From Termitomyces sp. T153 (taxonomy: Eukaryota > Basidiomycota > Agaricomycetes > Agaricales > Lyophyllaceae), in the NCBI GenBank assembly GCA_018296165.2, contig JACKQL020000004.1, forward strand, positions 1,549,773 to 1,613,772: DNA of 64,000 bases. The letters are read 5' to 3'. Below, in pieces: positions 23,790 through 36,193 of this stretch (positions are counted from its first letter, which is position 1; each line of letters starts with the position of its first letter). The notes under the pieces are model-generated. The model was not told the DNA's origin, made no database searches, and was given only the letters and a program-made list of their open reading frames with translations. A program made the translations under genes and the position numbers.

Positions 23790-24464
23790 TAGCTTAAGTC
23801 CTAAGTGCTGGGTAGGAAGGGTGTTGTTGGCCGAAAATTGAGAATAGCAAACAACTCATTAATTTCACACATATGGGCATGAGCATAGATGTAACTCCGT
23901 CGTGCAGACCACAAAAGATTGAATGAAGTTCTCCCTCATGGTGAATGTTTTGTGTCCAGCGAATGAAGGAGCAAAAATTGTACGAAAGCTTGATTCCGAT
24001 GTGCTGACGAGTACTAGTAAACACCTTGTATCCTGGAGCATGACATGGGATGATCGCGGATCCACGGTTCACAAGAAATGAAAGGGTTCCTTGAGAGTTG
24101 AAAGATATTGATCTAATGTATACGAGAGTGACGAAAGACGAATTGAAGGAAAGGCCGTTTTTCGTGTCCAGAGCAGCGATTGTAGCCGTCCAGGCTAGAA
24201 ATTTGACTTCGAAGTCATGAAGACGATAAAAAACCCACGGCAAAAGTCTGTATGATTATTGATTACATAATCAACTGCCGAATTTCTCCGCTGTCCACTG
24301 CCGGAGTCCGATACATTTTCCCAACTCTTGTTTCGTAAAAAGTCTAGGTGCGTTGCGTGGTTTTAAACGTACCGTATGGAAGAAGTGTTTACACTATTTC
24401 ATCGTCAAGTGTCTCTGTCAAGGACACCTCGCCTCTTAGATTTGTGAACAGGCGGAGCAATACC
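23790..24464. other. Intergenic stretch with an unsupported 149-codon minus frame
   Basis: Between the GFA gene and ATP synthase subunit e. A minus-strand frame at 23794-24243 is open, but its composition resembles no family and it has no recognisable domain. I treat the stretch as intergenic, holding the divergent promoters. Confidence 0.4.
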
Positions 24465-24864
24465 ATGGTTTCACCAACTGTTAACGTATGTCTCCCGCTC
24501 CTTCTTGTGGATTGTTGCAGAGCTTCAAGAAGTAAAATTCAGGTCGTTCGGTACTCTGCACTTGCTTTTGGTGTCGCTTACGGCTTCTATCACCGCCGCA
24601 CACTTCAGGAGCAGCACGACCAGCAAAAAGTGGAGCATGCCCTTCATGAACGGAAACGTCTAATTGCTGAGGCAAAGGATGCTTGGAAAAGACAGAATGA
24701 GGCAAAAAGCTCAACCGGTGCGTCTTGAATCCCTTATGCAATGCTATGCTGGCGGTGGAGATACAAGGTTTGCTAACAATCTATCCTTTCCAGTGATCAC
24801 GGACCCAGCAGACTCTCGATTCGATCTAGAAAAACTCTTGCTGTCATTTGAGGAGACATCATAA
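24465..24864 (+). CDS. Mitochondrial F1Fo ATP synthase subunit e
   Basis: Small three-exon gene. Exon 1 is only ATG plus six codons (MVSPTVN, 24465-24485). A 57-bp intron follows; exon 2 reads VVRYSALAFGVAYGFYHRRTL and continues with a charged helix; after a second intron, exon 3 gives VITDPADSRFDLEKLLLSFEETS. The RYSALAFGVAYG transmembrane segment with its glycine-spaced face is the subunit e (Tim11/ATP21-type) signature, used for ATP synthase dimerisation in the inner membrane. The length of about 93 residues matches the family. Confidence 0.9.
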
Positions 24865-25196
24865 TAGACCTGTACGCTCCACAGTCACAAGTGTATAGAA
24901 AGCTCTCCATGAACGGTTTTTTGCGCGCTGTCCGCACATTCCTCTCCTTATACCGTGCTAGTCACCTAATTAAATATTCTGTTCAACCTCCTACATGCGA
25001 CCATCATGAGAACCAAAGGTAGGGTAGCAGTACTTATGTACCCTGAGCTTCAAGTTTGTAGCAGCCAATGTGAGCAGAATCGTGAGAAATATCGCGTCGC
25101 GTCAGAAACTGCCGTGCTCTAATTCTACTTGGAGCCGTTAAGCTTTCCTCTTGAACATTATTAACTCGGAGGTTCCAGTTTTTGAACGAGATAAAC

Positions 25197-27146
<1,950 letters not shown>

Positions 27147-27308
27147 GCGTTGCACATCTGCGTTGCTTATCTGTAGTCCCTTCTTGAAATATCGCATGAA
27201 ATAGGACGCCCTTTTTCGCCGGGTATGATATTTACATGGCAAGTGGTGATATACAGGCGGCGCCATCCCCTACTCTAGAGTTCATCTCCAAAGAGTCGGG
27301 GAGTTTCC

Positions 27309-27615
27309 TCATAGAAACATTATCCGAATGAGCTCGAATAGTACTGCCAAAAGTAATTAGAGTGAGGCGTGTGACTTCGAAATTGAGCATGGAAACATAC
27401 CACCCCCACAAACGACAAAAATGATAAGGCTCAGGGCATAAACATTGATAGGACTCTTTTTCATAAGTTGCTCCTGTCTCGATGGATGCGTGGGCTTTTT
27501 GCCCGCCCTCGCATCTTTCGCGAACTTCGCGTTCCTTTGACGCATCTCAAATTCAGTAGGCTAACGATCACACATCAGAATTCACTAGCCTAAGATGTAT
27601 GATGAGACGTACCAT
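27309..27615 (-). CDS. RAMP4/SERP1 (yeast Ysy6-type) small ER membrane protein
   Basis: Three exons. Exon 1 is only the ATG at 27613-27615, followed directly by GTACGT. Exon 2 resumes after GTTAG as PTEFEMRQRNAKFAKDARAG and runs to FVVCGG. After another intron, exon 3 gives VLFELIRIMFL and stop (27309-27311). The EMRQRNAKFAK block and the single C-terminal membrane helix (NVYALSLIIFVVCGGVLFEL) are the RAMP4 signature. These tail-anchored proteins associate with the Sec61 translocon and help under ER stress. The length of about 66 residues is typical. Confidence 0.88.
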
Positions 27616-28397
27616 ATTTGTATACAGTAGGACGAAGGAGCGATGCGGTTAGGAGGTCAATGTACAAGATGATGCAGATATAATGGTTGCGTGAACGTGG
27701 CAGTTAGAATGCCGGGCCGAGACCCGACTCCGCAACGTCACCGGCGGGATTTGGATATTCGTCAGAACTTGATGCATCTTCTAAGCTTCATTAAGCTTCG
27801 TTTCCCGTACTCGCAACGCAATGTCGATCTTGCGAGTATGTCAACGGAGGACCGTTTTTGTGCTTCACTTTTTAGTTGGATGAAGTCCTCCCATATCACA
27901 AAAAGTACAAAGGCCAACGCACACAAGTTTCAAGTAGATATAAATACCAGTCCGCAGACAATAAGCAGGCCCAGTACAAGTAACCAACAACTACCCAATG
28001 TTAACCGACTTTGATCTGCCTCAGCGACCTGCCGTCGTAAATAAATGCGACAATGCCATGTCAGGAGAACGAGTCGTGTGGATGACTATGGGAGGCGATC
28101 CAACACAATATATCACTTCACAATATTAATCTACCTTGTCCTTTCAAAGATTTCACATTTCAAAAATCAACAAATTGGCTCCGCTACTATAGCGTCTCTC
28201 CCAAGTGAACCGACAGAAGTCGCACACGACGCATTCAGGGATTCTGGATACGAGATGAGAGCTTTGAAAGTGTGCTGAGCCCAGTCCTGGGCATTCCTTG
28301 TTAAAGTTACAGGCTCCGTTTCACATCACACATTGATGTATTCTATCCGATTCCCGACCCGATCACGACCTTGGAATTGCTTCCTCCAAATTTGATC
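27616..28397. other. Intergenic region, no supported gene
   Basis: Divergent spacer between the RAMP4-like gene and the BMT5-like gene. A 107-codon plus frame (27691-28014) overlaps it but has no domain signal and no splice context. I see nothing else. Confidence 0.5.
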
Positions 28398-29549
28398 ATG
28401 GGCAAAGGCAAGAATCTAAAAGCAGCACTACAGTCCCAGCAATCTCGTTTTAAAGCCAAGGAAAAACTCTCACATGCCACACAAGTCGCTGAGCAACGTT
28501 CGAACAGAAATGCAAAACAACAGTATTCCAAGGGTGCTCCTCCGTCAAATAATTTGAACAAGGGAAAAGAAAAAGCGACGCCTGCACCACGCACGACTAT
28601 ACCATTCTTGTCTAAAGATGCTATTCTTCTGATCGGGGAGGGAAATTTTTCCTTTGCACGAGCTCTGCTATGCGATCCACCAGCTGAACTACGTGATTTG
28701 CCTCCGAGAAATTTGACAGCGACGGCGTATGATACCGAGGACGAGTGTTATAACAAATACGCAGATGCTCGAGAGATTGTGACCTACCTTCGACAGCGGG
28801 GCGCGCAAGTCTTGTTTGGCGTGGATGCGACGAAGCTAGAGAAAATCGCGTCGTTAAAGGGAAGGAGGTGGGATCGTATAGTATGGAACTTTCCTCACGC
28901 AGGTAAGTTTGCCCTATACCTGTGGAACTGTATCCATGAACGTTGATCGTTTTGTCGTTCTTGTCAGGCAAAGGGATTACTGACCAGGACAGGAATATTC
29001 TATCCAACCAAGTACTGATACTTGGGTTTCTGCGATCAGCCGCCAAGATTCTGTCAGTGGGGCCTGTACCTTCCTTTACAAGCCCACGTAAGCGGAAGAA
29101 GAACGACGACGATGATAACGATGACGAGTGCGAAGCAGAGGACGAGTCAATGCATGCAGAGACAGAGGAAGAAGAACACTTCAAATTCATCACACCGAAA
29201 GAGGCTGTCAAGACACGGGGGACTGTCCTTATTACGTTGCGGAATGTGGTCCCTTACACGTTATGGTTTGTCTGCACGAATTTCCCATATGTTCAAGTCC
29301 TGAGATGGTTTCTTCTTCAGGGATGTACCACGACTTGCTAAGAAACCGCCATTACCAACGACAGGAAGCACACCACCTAATCCACGGTACACCCTTTTGC
29401 GTTCGTTCGGCTTCAATCGAAGTGCGTATAAAGGATACGAACACCGTATGACGAAAGGGACACGAGCTCGTGGGACAGGCAAAACAGGAGAGGGTGGTGA
29501 GGATCGTACATGGGAGTTTTGTCTTCAAGACGGACCATCCAGCGAGTAA
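28398..29549 (+). CDS. 25S rRNA (uridine-N3)-methyltransferase, BMT5-like (DUF2431)
   Basis: Three exons. The start MGKGKNLKAALQSQQSRFKAK at 28398 gives the basic nucleolar-type tail usual in this family; an in-frame Met 27 bp upstream is less likely. The SAM-binding motif ILLIGEGNFSFARALL lies at about residue 75. It is followed by TATAYDTEDE, then VLFGVDATKL and the catalytic-domain block IVWNFPHAGKGITDQDRNI across the first intron. An acidic insert (NDDDDNDDECEAEDE) precedes EHFKFITPKEAVKTRGTVLIT. The last exon carries the conserved RSFGFNRSAYKGYEHRMTKG ending. Bmt5 methylates one uridine of 25S rRNA in the nucleolus in yeast. Confidence 0.88.
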
Positions 29550-29613
29550 TGAAAATACATTTGTGGGAGGATCATGTGTGGTAGGAATGATTATATATGT
29601 ATTAATGTATACA

Positions 29614-30492
29614 CTAAGATGAGGGGGGCGCAGCACCTGTACTCGAGGCTGCAGCGTCTTCTTCCAAACCCTTCTTCAATCCTTCCAATGTCCGCGCCAA
29701 CTGACCACCACTTGCCTGACTGAGGACTCCCGCCAAGTGCATACTCGGTGCGCTGAGCAAACCCACAATCTGTGCCCGCAACGTGTCCAAGGTCGGAAGC
29801 TGTGATACATCCTTGATCCCTTGCGGTAGGAACACCCTTCCCTCAACGAGCGCACCCATAAGCTTCAACTCGGGATCCAGAACCCGTCGTTGGCGCTTCA
29901 CTCTTCGGCCTGGTGTCTCTGGGTCCGCATTCTTCTCCTGCTGCGCCTTCTTAATCTCCTCGGGTGTTTTTGGTGGTCGCGCGGGGACAGTACGCTCCAA
30001 TGCGCGCAGTATAGCACTAAGTTGAGGAGGGTGGAACGATGGGAGTGAGAGCACGACGAAATTGCCTGTAGATTCGCCAATCATCGTGCTGACTTCAGCT
30101 AGATTTATTCCAGGAAAGTCGCGTAGTGCAGCTCCAAAAATGCTGGTGCGAATGAAAGTGAGAAGGGGCTGGGGCTGAGGCGTGGCAGAGATGTCAGCGG
30201 AAGCGAGGGATGGAGCAGCGCGGTTCGAAGCGACGGCAATATCGCGACGCAGTTGGACTAGACGGTTTGCGGAGAATTGGTCGTGGTGAAGGATAAGAAG
30301 AGGGCCATCTTTGCTGCCGTCGAGAATCCTTCTGTACCAGCTGTACTGGTATGCTTTCTTATCCTTAAAAACGCGTGGCAGCTTTTTTCCCGGCAGAATT
30401 TTGGCAGGCTTGACAGAGATAGCATATCCCCGCGACGCAAAAGGCGTCTGGGCCGCTGCCAGCCACGACGAGCAGCGTGCTTGGCTCAACAT
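29614..30492 (-). CDS. Mitochondrial large-subunit ribosomal protein uL10m
   Basis: A single open frame of 292 codons from the preferred Met at 30492. It begins MLSQARCSSWLAAAQTPFAS and then RGYAISVKPAKILPGKKLP, a good mitochondrial presequence with an RGYA cleavage context. The body has YSWYRRILDGSKDGPLLILHHDQFSANRL, the uL10 N-terminal domain, and PQPLLTFIRTSIFGAALRDF. An upstream Met at 30648 would add 52 residues but would overlap the FIP1 start on the other strand and precede the presequence, so I reject it. The C-terminal stretch with LRAQIVGLLSAPSMHLAGVL is typical of mitochondrial L10 proteins. Confidence 0.82.
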   Translation of the reverse strand: MLSQARCSSWLAAAQTPFASRGYAISVKPAKILPGKKLPRVFKDKKAYQYSWYRRILDGSKDGPLLILHHDQFSANRLVQLRRDIAVASNRAAPSLASADISATPQPQPLLTFIRTSIFGAALRDFPGINLAEVSTMIGESTGNFVVLSLPSFHPPQLSAILRALERTVPARPPKTPEEIKKAQQEKNADPETPGRRVKRQRRVLDPELKLMGALVEGRVFLPQGIKDVSQLPTLDTLRAQIVGLLSAPSMHLAGVLSQASGGQLARTLEGLKKGLEEDAAASSTGAAPPSS

Positions 30493-30621
30493 CGCGTGAA
30501 CGGGAAGTTTGCTTGAAGATGCGGAGCGGAATTCGGAAGCCAACATTTCTTGTGACGTGTAACGCTCAGTTACGCCAATTTCTCTACTTCTTCTCCTCAA
30601 CGTGCGTGATACTATACTGGC

Positions 30622-32909
30622 ATGTAAGGCACGCCTGAATGCCCACAAAATTTAGTCTCTTACTCTGCATGATAACAGGGACGACGACGACGAGTTTTTG
30701 TATGGAAGTTCTTCGGCATCGGCACCTAAACATGGTAAGAATCATCAGGGATATTGTGAACTTCACGGAGAGCTCTCTGTTGTTATCGCCTACATTCTTC
30801 AATGATATCGTTTTGACGCCTATTTTTTGCTTTTGTGTGATACGTCAGCTCCTCAACCGTAAGTTGTCAGTTATAGTTCTTTTGGAACGTTAAACATAAA
30901 CGCCTGTGCAGAAGTCCATACGATGACCCTGTCGACCCACTGGCGAATGGTACCTTCTCAAATTTGGAACCTGATACAAACGACGACATCTTTGGTACTA
31001 CTCGAGAACCATTTGGTACCACTCGAGAACCGTCGGGTACACCAGAAGCCCCTGTAAATGGCATACCTCTAGAGCAAGAGGAGGAAGAGGAGGAGGAGGA
31101 AGTTGAACTTGGAGACGAAAGCGACGAAGATGTGGGTACTACTATGATGTTTCTATTCCATGCCTGACTTGATTTTGTCATGAGGTGGAAATTATTATGG
31201 AGGCAGCACCCCGGTCAATTGACTTCAGGTACCGTGCCTCTTTCGTGTATACACAGAAGACTCATCAGTATCCAGGCAAGGAGCTGGCCGTGGTCAAACG
31301 TCAAGGGCAGTTAGCTCGTCAATACCTACGCAACCCAGAGCAGGTAGGCTCCTTCAAAAATTCATGTATCCGCCAATAACGTGTTCCAGCTACTCAGTCC
31401 TTACTGACAACAGAATACACCCCAATCTCGCGAGGTGGGCCTCCAGAGGCCGTCGCACATGCCCCTGGGCCTAATAACTCCCAAACCCAGTCTCATGGCG
31501 CTGGAACTTCTTTCGCTAGTCCTTCACACACTCACTCCCAAGTACCCGGTGCACAGTCCTCAGATGCTGAAGCACAACCAAAAGAGGACGATGGCATAGA
31601 TACCTCCACTCTGCCTCCCGTGACGGCGCCACCGTCCCATCCTGTGGTCGACCCGACGGCAACAGGGGTGATGGATGGCCGCTCAATTCTTGATTTCGAC
31701 CTCGGTACCATGGCTGAAAAACCGTGGCGGCGGCCTGGCTCTGACATCAGTGATTGGTTCAACTATGGGTTCGACGAAATCTCATGGGAGGCGTACTGCT
31801 ACCGCCGTCGCGACCTGGGCGAGCTCGCCAATGTGCTCAAAACCAACGTCATTGTATGTTCTCGATATTTGCTCAAGATCAGCATACATACTAACCTCTT
31901 GACGTGATATAGAACTTTGCAGGAATGCAGGAAGAGCAAATTACCGCGCTTCCGCCCGAGGTGCGACAGATGGTCATGACAGGCGCGAATGCCATGATGA
32001 ATGGAGCCGCAAATACCGGCATGATGGGCCCAGGCGTTATGATGGACATGTCTGGAATGATGGGGCCCATGGGCATGGGGATGGACATGGGAATGGGTGG
32101 AGGGATGATGCAAATGCAGCCCGACGGAACTGGGCAGATGCAGCAGGGAGTTACCAATGGGACGCCAGAGCAGAGTGCACAGGGAAACGTTTCCGTTGGG
32201 ATGATACAGGACGCCGGGTTTAATGGGCAGCAGCAAGGAGATATGATGGGCATGGGCATGGGTAACGAGTATGGGATGCAGGTATGTTCGTTCGTTTTTC
32301 TCCTCTCCTTCCGTGTTTGTGTTTGTGCTGATAACGTCTGGACTGTAGCAACAAGCTCAGATGGGGCAGCCAATGTATCAAGGCATGGATGGGCCACAGC
32401 AAGTTGTCGCGCCCGCACCAGGAGGTCGTGGCGCATCTCCCGCGGCATATCGTGGACGGGCGCAAGGAATGAGCCGTGGCCGCGGTTTCTCAGGGCGGGG
32501 TCGTGGGCGAGGCGGATTTGGCGATGGTCGTGCGTTTAATTACTTGACTGGATAATTACCACTTCGTTGACGTTTGAACTATTTCTGCTCTTTTTGCATA
32601 GCTCCACCGCCAGTGCCAGTACGGCCTGCGTCGCCGCTTCCGCCAGGAGTACCGACGGGCCCCCGAAACCAAAATAAGTACAAGGATCGGGATGGTAATG
32701 CGCCTGCTGTCGATGGGTTGGACTATGGCGGCACCAACAAAGACCTTGGCATGGGAAGAACCTCTAGTGGTGAGCCAGATGAAAGGAGTATGAGCCGGTA
32801 TGTTTGCACATTTTTTCCCTAGTGTATGTAATCATTTACCTTGTTCGACCACAGAAAACGGCGAAGTTCTCCGGGGATGGATGATAGCCGCAGTTCGAAG
32901 CGCCGTTGA
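30622..32909 (+). CDS. FIP1: FIP1, pre-mRNA 3'-end processing (polyadenylation) factor
   Basis: Part of the cleavage and polyadenylation factor, tethering poly(A) polymerase. The Fip1 motif is clear at about 31708-31800: KPWRRPGSDISDWFNYGFDE then SWEAYC. The N-terminal phrase DDDDEFLYG has no upstream ATG in its exon. It gains one if AT at 30622-30623 is joined across a 55-bp intron (30624-30678, GTAAGG...CAG), so the start codon itself is split. A 10-nt exon (30849-30858) is needed to keep frame before SPYDDPVDPLANG. Then follow an acidic run, TTEYTPISRGGPPEA, the Fip1 motif, a Met/Gly-rich repeat stretch, an Arg-Gly tract (SRGRGFSGRGRGRGGFGDG) and a last exon ending RSSKRR at 32909. At least nine introns are inferred. 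Confidence 0.9.
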
Positions 32910-33087
32910 AGAATGACTCTCTTGTGTTTTGCTGTGACATGTACATTTCTCAATATCTCTACTCTTGTCCAAAATATTCCTTTGAATTCTCCGAGATAAC
33001 AGGCGATAGCAATGTTCAGAAATACATAATATACAGAAATAAGACTTAGTTCCAAGCCTGAAGTTAATAATAGTATCATTGTAAGTA

Positions 33088-34604
33088 TCATGAGGCACGG
33101 GTTCCTGCTCTTCCACCTCCTGCTCTCCGTTTTCCGCCGCGTCCAGAACGTTTCGCGTTTCGCTTGTTACGGCAGGCATCACAAAACCAGCGACCTTCAG
33201 GTGGTACAACAAGGCCAATACAAGCCAAATGAAACTAGCAAGGTCGTTAGATGGTCGAGGTTGCGGTACCAAGCAAGGATAAACATACCCATTCTCTTTC
33301 GCACTGCGAGTCATCGCACGCGATCATCTCTCCATAGCTGATACCATTGCAGAAACAATATCGTCTATCATCTCCGTCGCCCTCTCCGTCGCCCGCGTCG
33401 CCGGTATCTCCTGGTATACCAGGTCCGATCGCAGTATTGATGGGTATGATGGGCATGGTCACACCACGCGACACCGGCATCCCCGGGCCTTCCAGCTGCT
33501 GCGCCAACGGTGGATTCCAGTCTTGTGCACCAGGGATGTTCGGAGGCATAACATGGATCTCGTAGGGACTCGGGTGGTGTGCGTGTGTGCCATTTGGGGC
33601 GGCACCGTTCTGGTAAGGATGTGGGAGGGAAGCGTGATGGGATGATTGGGGGACACTGTACGCGTCGCGGCGCGAGTTTCCGCCGTGCCCGTTTGGGTGC
33701 ATTCCGTTCTGCTCGTATGGATCACCCGCGTGTGGTGTGGCACTGCGATTGCTTGCGGACGGCCGGGAACGTTTGGAGCCAGCGGCGGAACCGGCCCCGC
33801 GTGCGCTGGCTCCGTTGGCTGCTCCACGATAGGATGAGATTCCGTTTGTTGGTGGAAGGACGTGAGAGGTGACGGAGACGAGGGATTCGGATGGGGAGGC
33901 AGGACGGTCGCTTCTGGAGTCAGAGATCAGGGTATTGTAGATATGAGGAAAGGGAAAACACACTTTTTGGCTCGAGCACGAGAACGGGCATTGAGTTCAT
34001 TCTTGTCTTTCTTGGGTGAACGCATGATATCGAGGTCGTCGTCACGCTGCAGCACTCGCTGCCGTTTCTTTGCCGGGCTGGGATCTGGCGCGCTGGTCAG
34101 CAGCGATCCATATCCACCCCGTCTTCTGCGAGTGTTCTCTGGAGGAAGAGCAGGCATAAAAGACCGCGCTGAGACGTGGGGATACGTGGTCTTCCTGTCA
34201 AGGGTCGATGGGTCAAAATTGGGGATGTGTTCGGTGAGGTTCTTGAGGTGGGCCATGTTGTACTTGAGGTTGTCTGCGGCCTGGCAAGCCACGCGAATCT
34301 TGTCATCGCCGCCGAGCTTGAGTCGGGCGGCCTCGTCAGCGATCTCGGCAAGGAGCCAAAGACGTTCTTGCTTGTCTTCCTTGTTCTCGATCATCAGGGT
34401 AAGTTTGTTGATTTTGGAGGTGAGGGAGGCCATGGAAGAGGAAAGAACGGCATCGAGCTCGCGGAGGTCGGCAAAGTTGCGTGAAAGCTCGAGGGGGAGG
34501 GCGTCGAGGGTGTGTGTGTACTCGGAGAGGAGGGCGAGGGAGTATGGGGGGTTGTCGGCGGGGTCGTTGGCGGCGACGACGGCTGAGTTGCGCGACGGCG
34601 GCAT
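33088..34604 (-). CDS. ING-family PHD-finger chromatin protein
   Basis: Exon 1 starts MPPSRNSAVVAANDPADN and contains the ING N-terminal helical domain (LALLSEYTHTLDALPLELSR then NFADLRELD, about residues 23-55, continuing to about 110). A 54-bp intron separates it from a long Ser/Pro/His-rich linker. The PHD finger begins YCFCNGISYGEMIACDDSQC and, after another intron, finishes with a Cys-x2-Cys pair (WFCDACRNK) and a basic tail ending GTRAS. SYGEMIACDD and the following EW are the methyl-lysine pocket residues that read H3K4me3 in this family. It could be the Yng2-type (NuA4) or Pho23-type (Rpd3L) subunit; sequence alone does not settle this. Confidence 0.9.
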
Positions 34605-34838
34605 CGGGCTGCTCGTCGTGAGTTGTGCGTTGCTCAGAGTTGTGGTCGAGGCCCAACGGGCCAGGATATTTTGGTCGACAATCGGGGATATCCAATTTTA
34701 CTCACGCTCGGACAAGATATCTCGTCATAAGTACCATTTCGTGTGATAGACAATACATATTAAACAGGTTACTACAGTATGCAAATGCTTCTAGAATTCT
34801 CCTTTTTCCGCCTCTGCTCCGACAACGCGCCAGTGGTT

Positions 34839-35060
34839 TCACTTCCGTCTCAGGAATTTCTTGAACACGCTCGAGCTCTGTGATTGGGAGCTTCCGCGCT
34901 TGGACTGTGCACCCGACGAAGACGAGGCCAACGCAGCGTACATGGCATGCGTGTCGCGCGGCGACTGATGGAATGACGCAAACGCGTTTGGCGATGTGGT
35001 CCCAGAGGGGAAGAAGCCGTAGCTGGGCGAGGGAGGGACGGTGAATGGGTAAGATGGCAT
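34839..35060 (-). CDS. 73-aa Ser/Pro-rich small protein, unknown
   Basis: A single-exon frame beginning MPSYPFTVPPSPSYGFFPSG and ending VFKKFLRRK. It is Ser/Pro/Phe-rich in the N-terminal two thirds, with a basic amphipathic C-terminus. A TATATAA box lies about 156 bp upstream, and the frame has good gene-like CpG and codon use. No domain is recognised. The basic tail could bind membrane or nucleic acid, but that is speculation. Confidence 0.55.
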   Translation of the reverse strand: MPSYPFTVPPSPSYGFFPSGTTSPNAFASFHQSPRDTHAMYAALASSSSGAQSKRGSSQSQSSSVFKKFLRRK

Positions 35061-35215
35061 GTCGATGGTTTAATGGCGTTGACCGTAGGGCGAAATTAAT
35101 CAAGTTGGGTATTAGAATGCGATGCTGAAAGAATGCGACGAAGAAATATTGACACGAGAGAAAAATATGATGGAGGGAACAGAAATAAGAGCCGGGATTC
35201 GCGGGTAGAGCCTGG

Positions 35216-35222
35216 TTATATA
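35216..35222 (-). promoter_or_regulatory. TATA box of the 73-aa gene
   Basis: TATATAA on the minus strand, about 156 bp upstream of the ATG at 35060. Confidence 0.45.
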
Positions 35223-36193
35223 GGCACTATGGGTTGCGCGCTGATAATAGGCACAAAAGCGTACGCGAAGTACTATTGTTATCGAGTGTGTGTGTGGGTG
35301 AGAGCGAAGTTGTAAATTCGATGTCTCCAAGGCGAGGTCTGATGATTTCCGTCTCCATCGAAAATAGCACAGCTTAAATATGCCCTCTCGAGGTTCTCAG
35401 CACAGTGGGCTCGACGCCTTTCGAGTACAAGGGCGCTTCCTCATATGGACGCTGCTTTGTCCCGATTTGGGATTCGGTCATCGCTGTGCACCGCCTGATC
35501 AGCTGCATGATGGTTTGCTGCACCGTTATTGGTTGATTATACCCGGACATCCATGCATGGCGAGTGGCGATATGGCGTCCCAGGGCGTTCCCGTTTGCAG
35601 ATCAAGGCAACAGCTAATCGAGGGACAAGAACATCTAATGCGATAGAATCATCCCTGTCAAAGATGAGGATAGAGTACAAGCGCACGCACCTGGGCCTCA
35701 TAACCAATTCACGACGACTCGTGTGCTGAGAGCGCTCAGAGCCTGCAGCACAAAGTGCGGGGAACTAGATAAGGCTTGGATCGATCATCGATGAAGAAAG
35801 TTCCAGGAACCGGATAACCTAGGATATCTAACGATATCTAACCTTGAAACTGACTGAAGCAAGGGGTTCAAGTTCTGAACAGAATTCGTTGTAGCCGTTT
35901 TTGCAACAAGCCAAGTTTGTCCTTGGTCCATATAAATCACAATGACGTCCTCGTGGCACAAATATTAATGATCATGACCTTTTTCAAAGAAGGTTGTACA
36001 TTTAGTAGCGATCCTGTAATACACATCTACATACAAGATTCTTGGATCGTTCCTCAACGTCAACATCGGCTGTAACTTGAATGGGTATATGGGTATAATC
36101 GTAAGCTTTTCAAGCTGCAAAACCCAAAATAGGCCAAAAAACTATAAAAAGAAAGATACTGAGGAACCGTTAAACATACCACATATAAGCACT
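35223..36193. other. Intergenic region, no supported gene
   Basis: About 1 kb between the 73-aa gene and the membrane-protein gene. Short frames on the plus strand (35380-35729) lack domains and splice context. I see no repeat or RNA. Confidence 0.5.

Noticed and set aside
23794..24243. 149-codon minus frame between two genes
   Set aside because: No domain, no splice logic and odd composition; nothing distinguishes it from chance.
27691..28014. 107-codon plus frame in an intergenic region
   Set aside because: No recognisable motif; it lies in the divergent spacer of two supported genes.
30493..30648. N-terminal extension of uL10m to an upstream Met
   Set aside because: It would bury the mitochondrial presequence and overlap the FIP1 start on the other strand.
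35380..35729. Overlapping short frames in the spacer after the 73-aa gene
   Set aside because: Low-information translations in two frames, no start context or domain.
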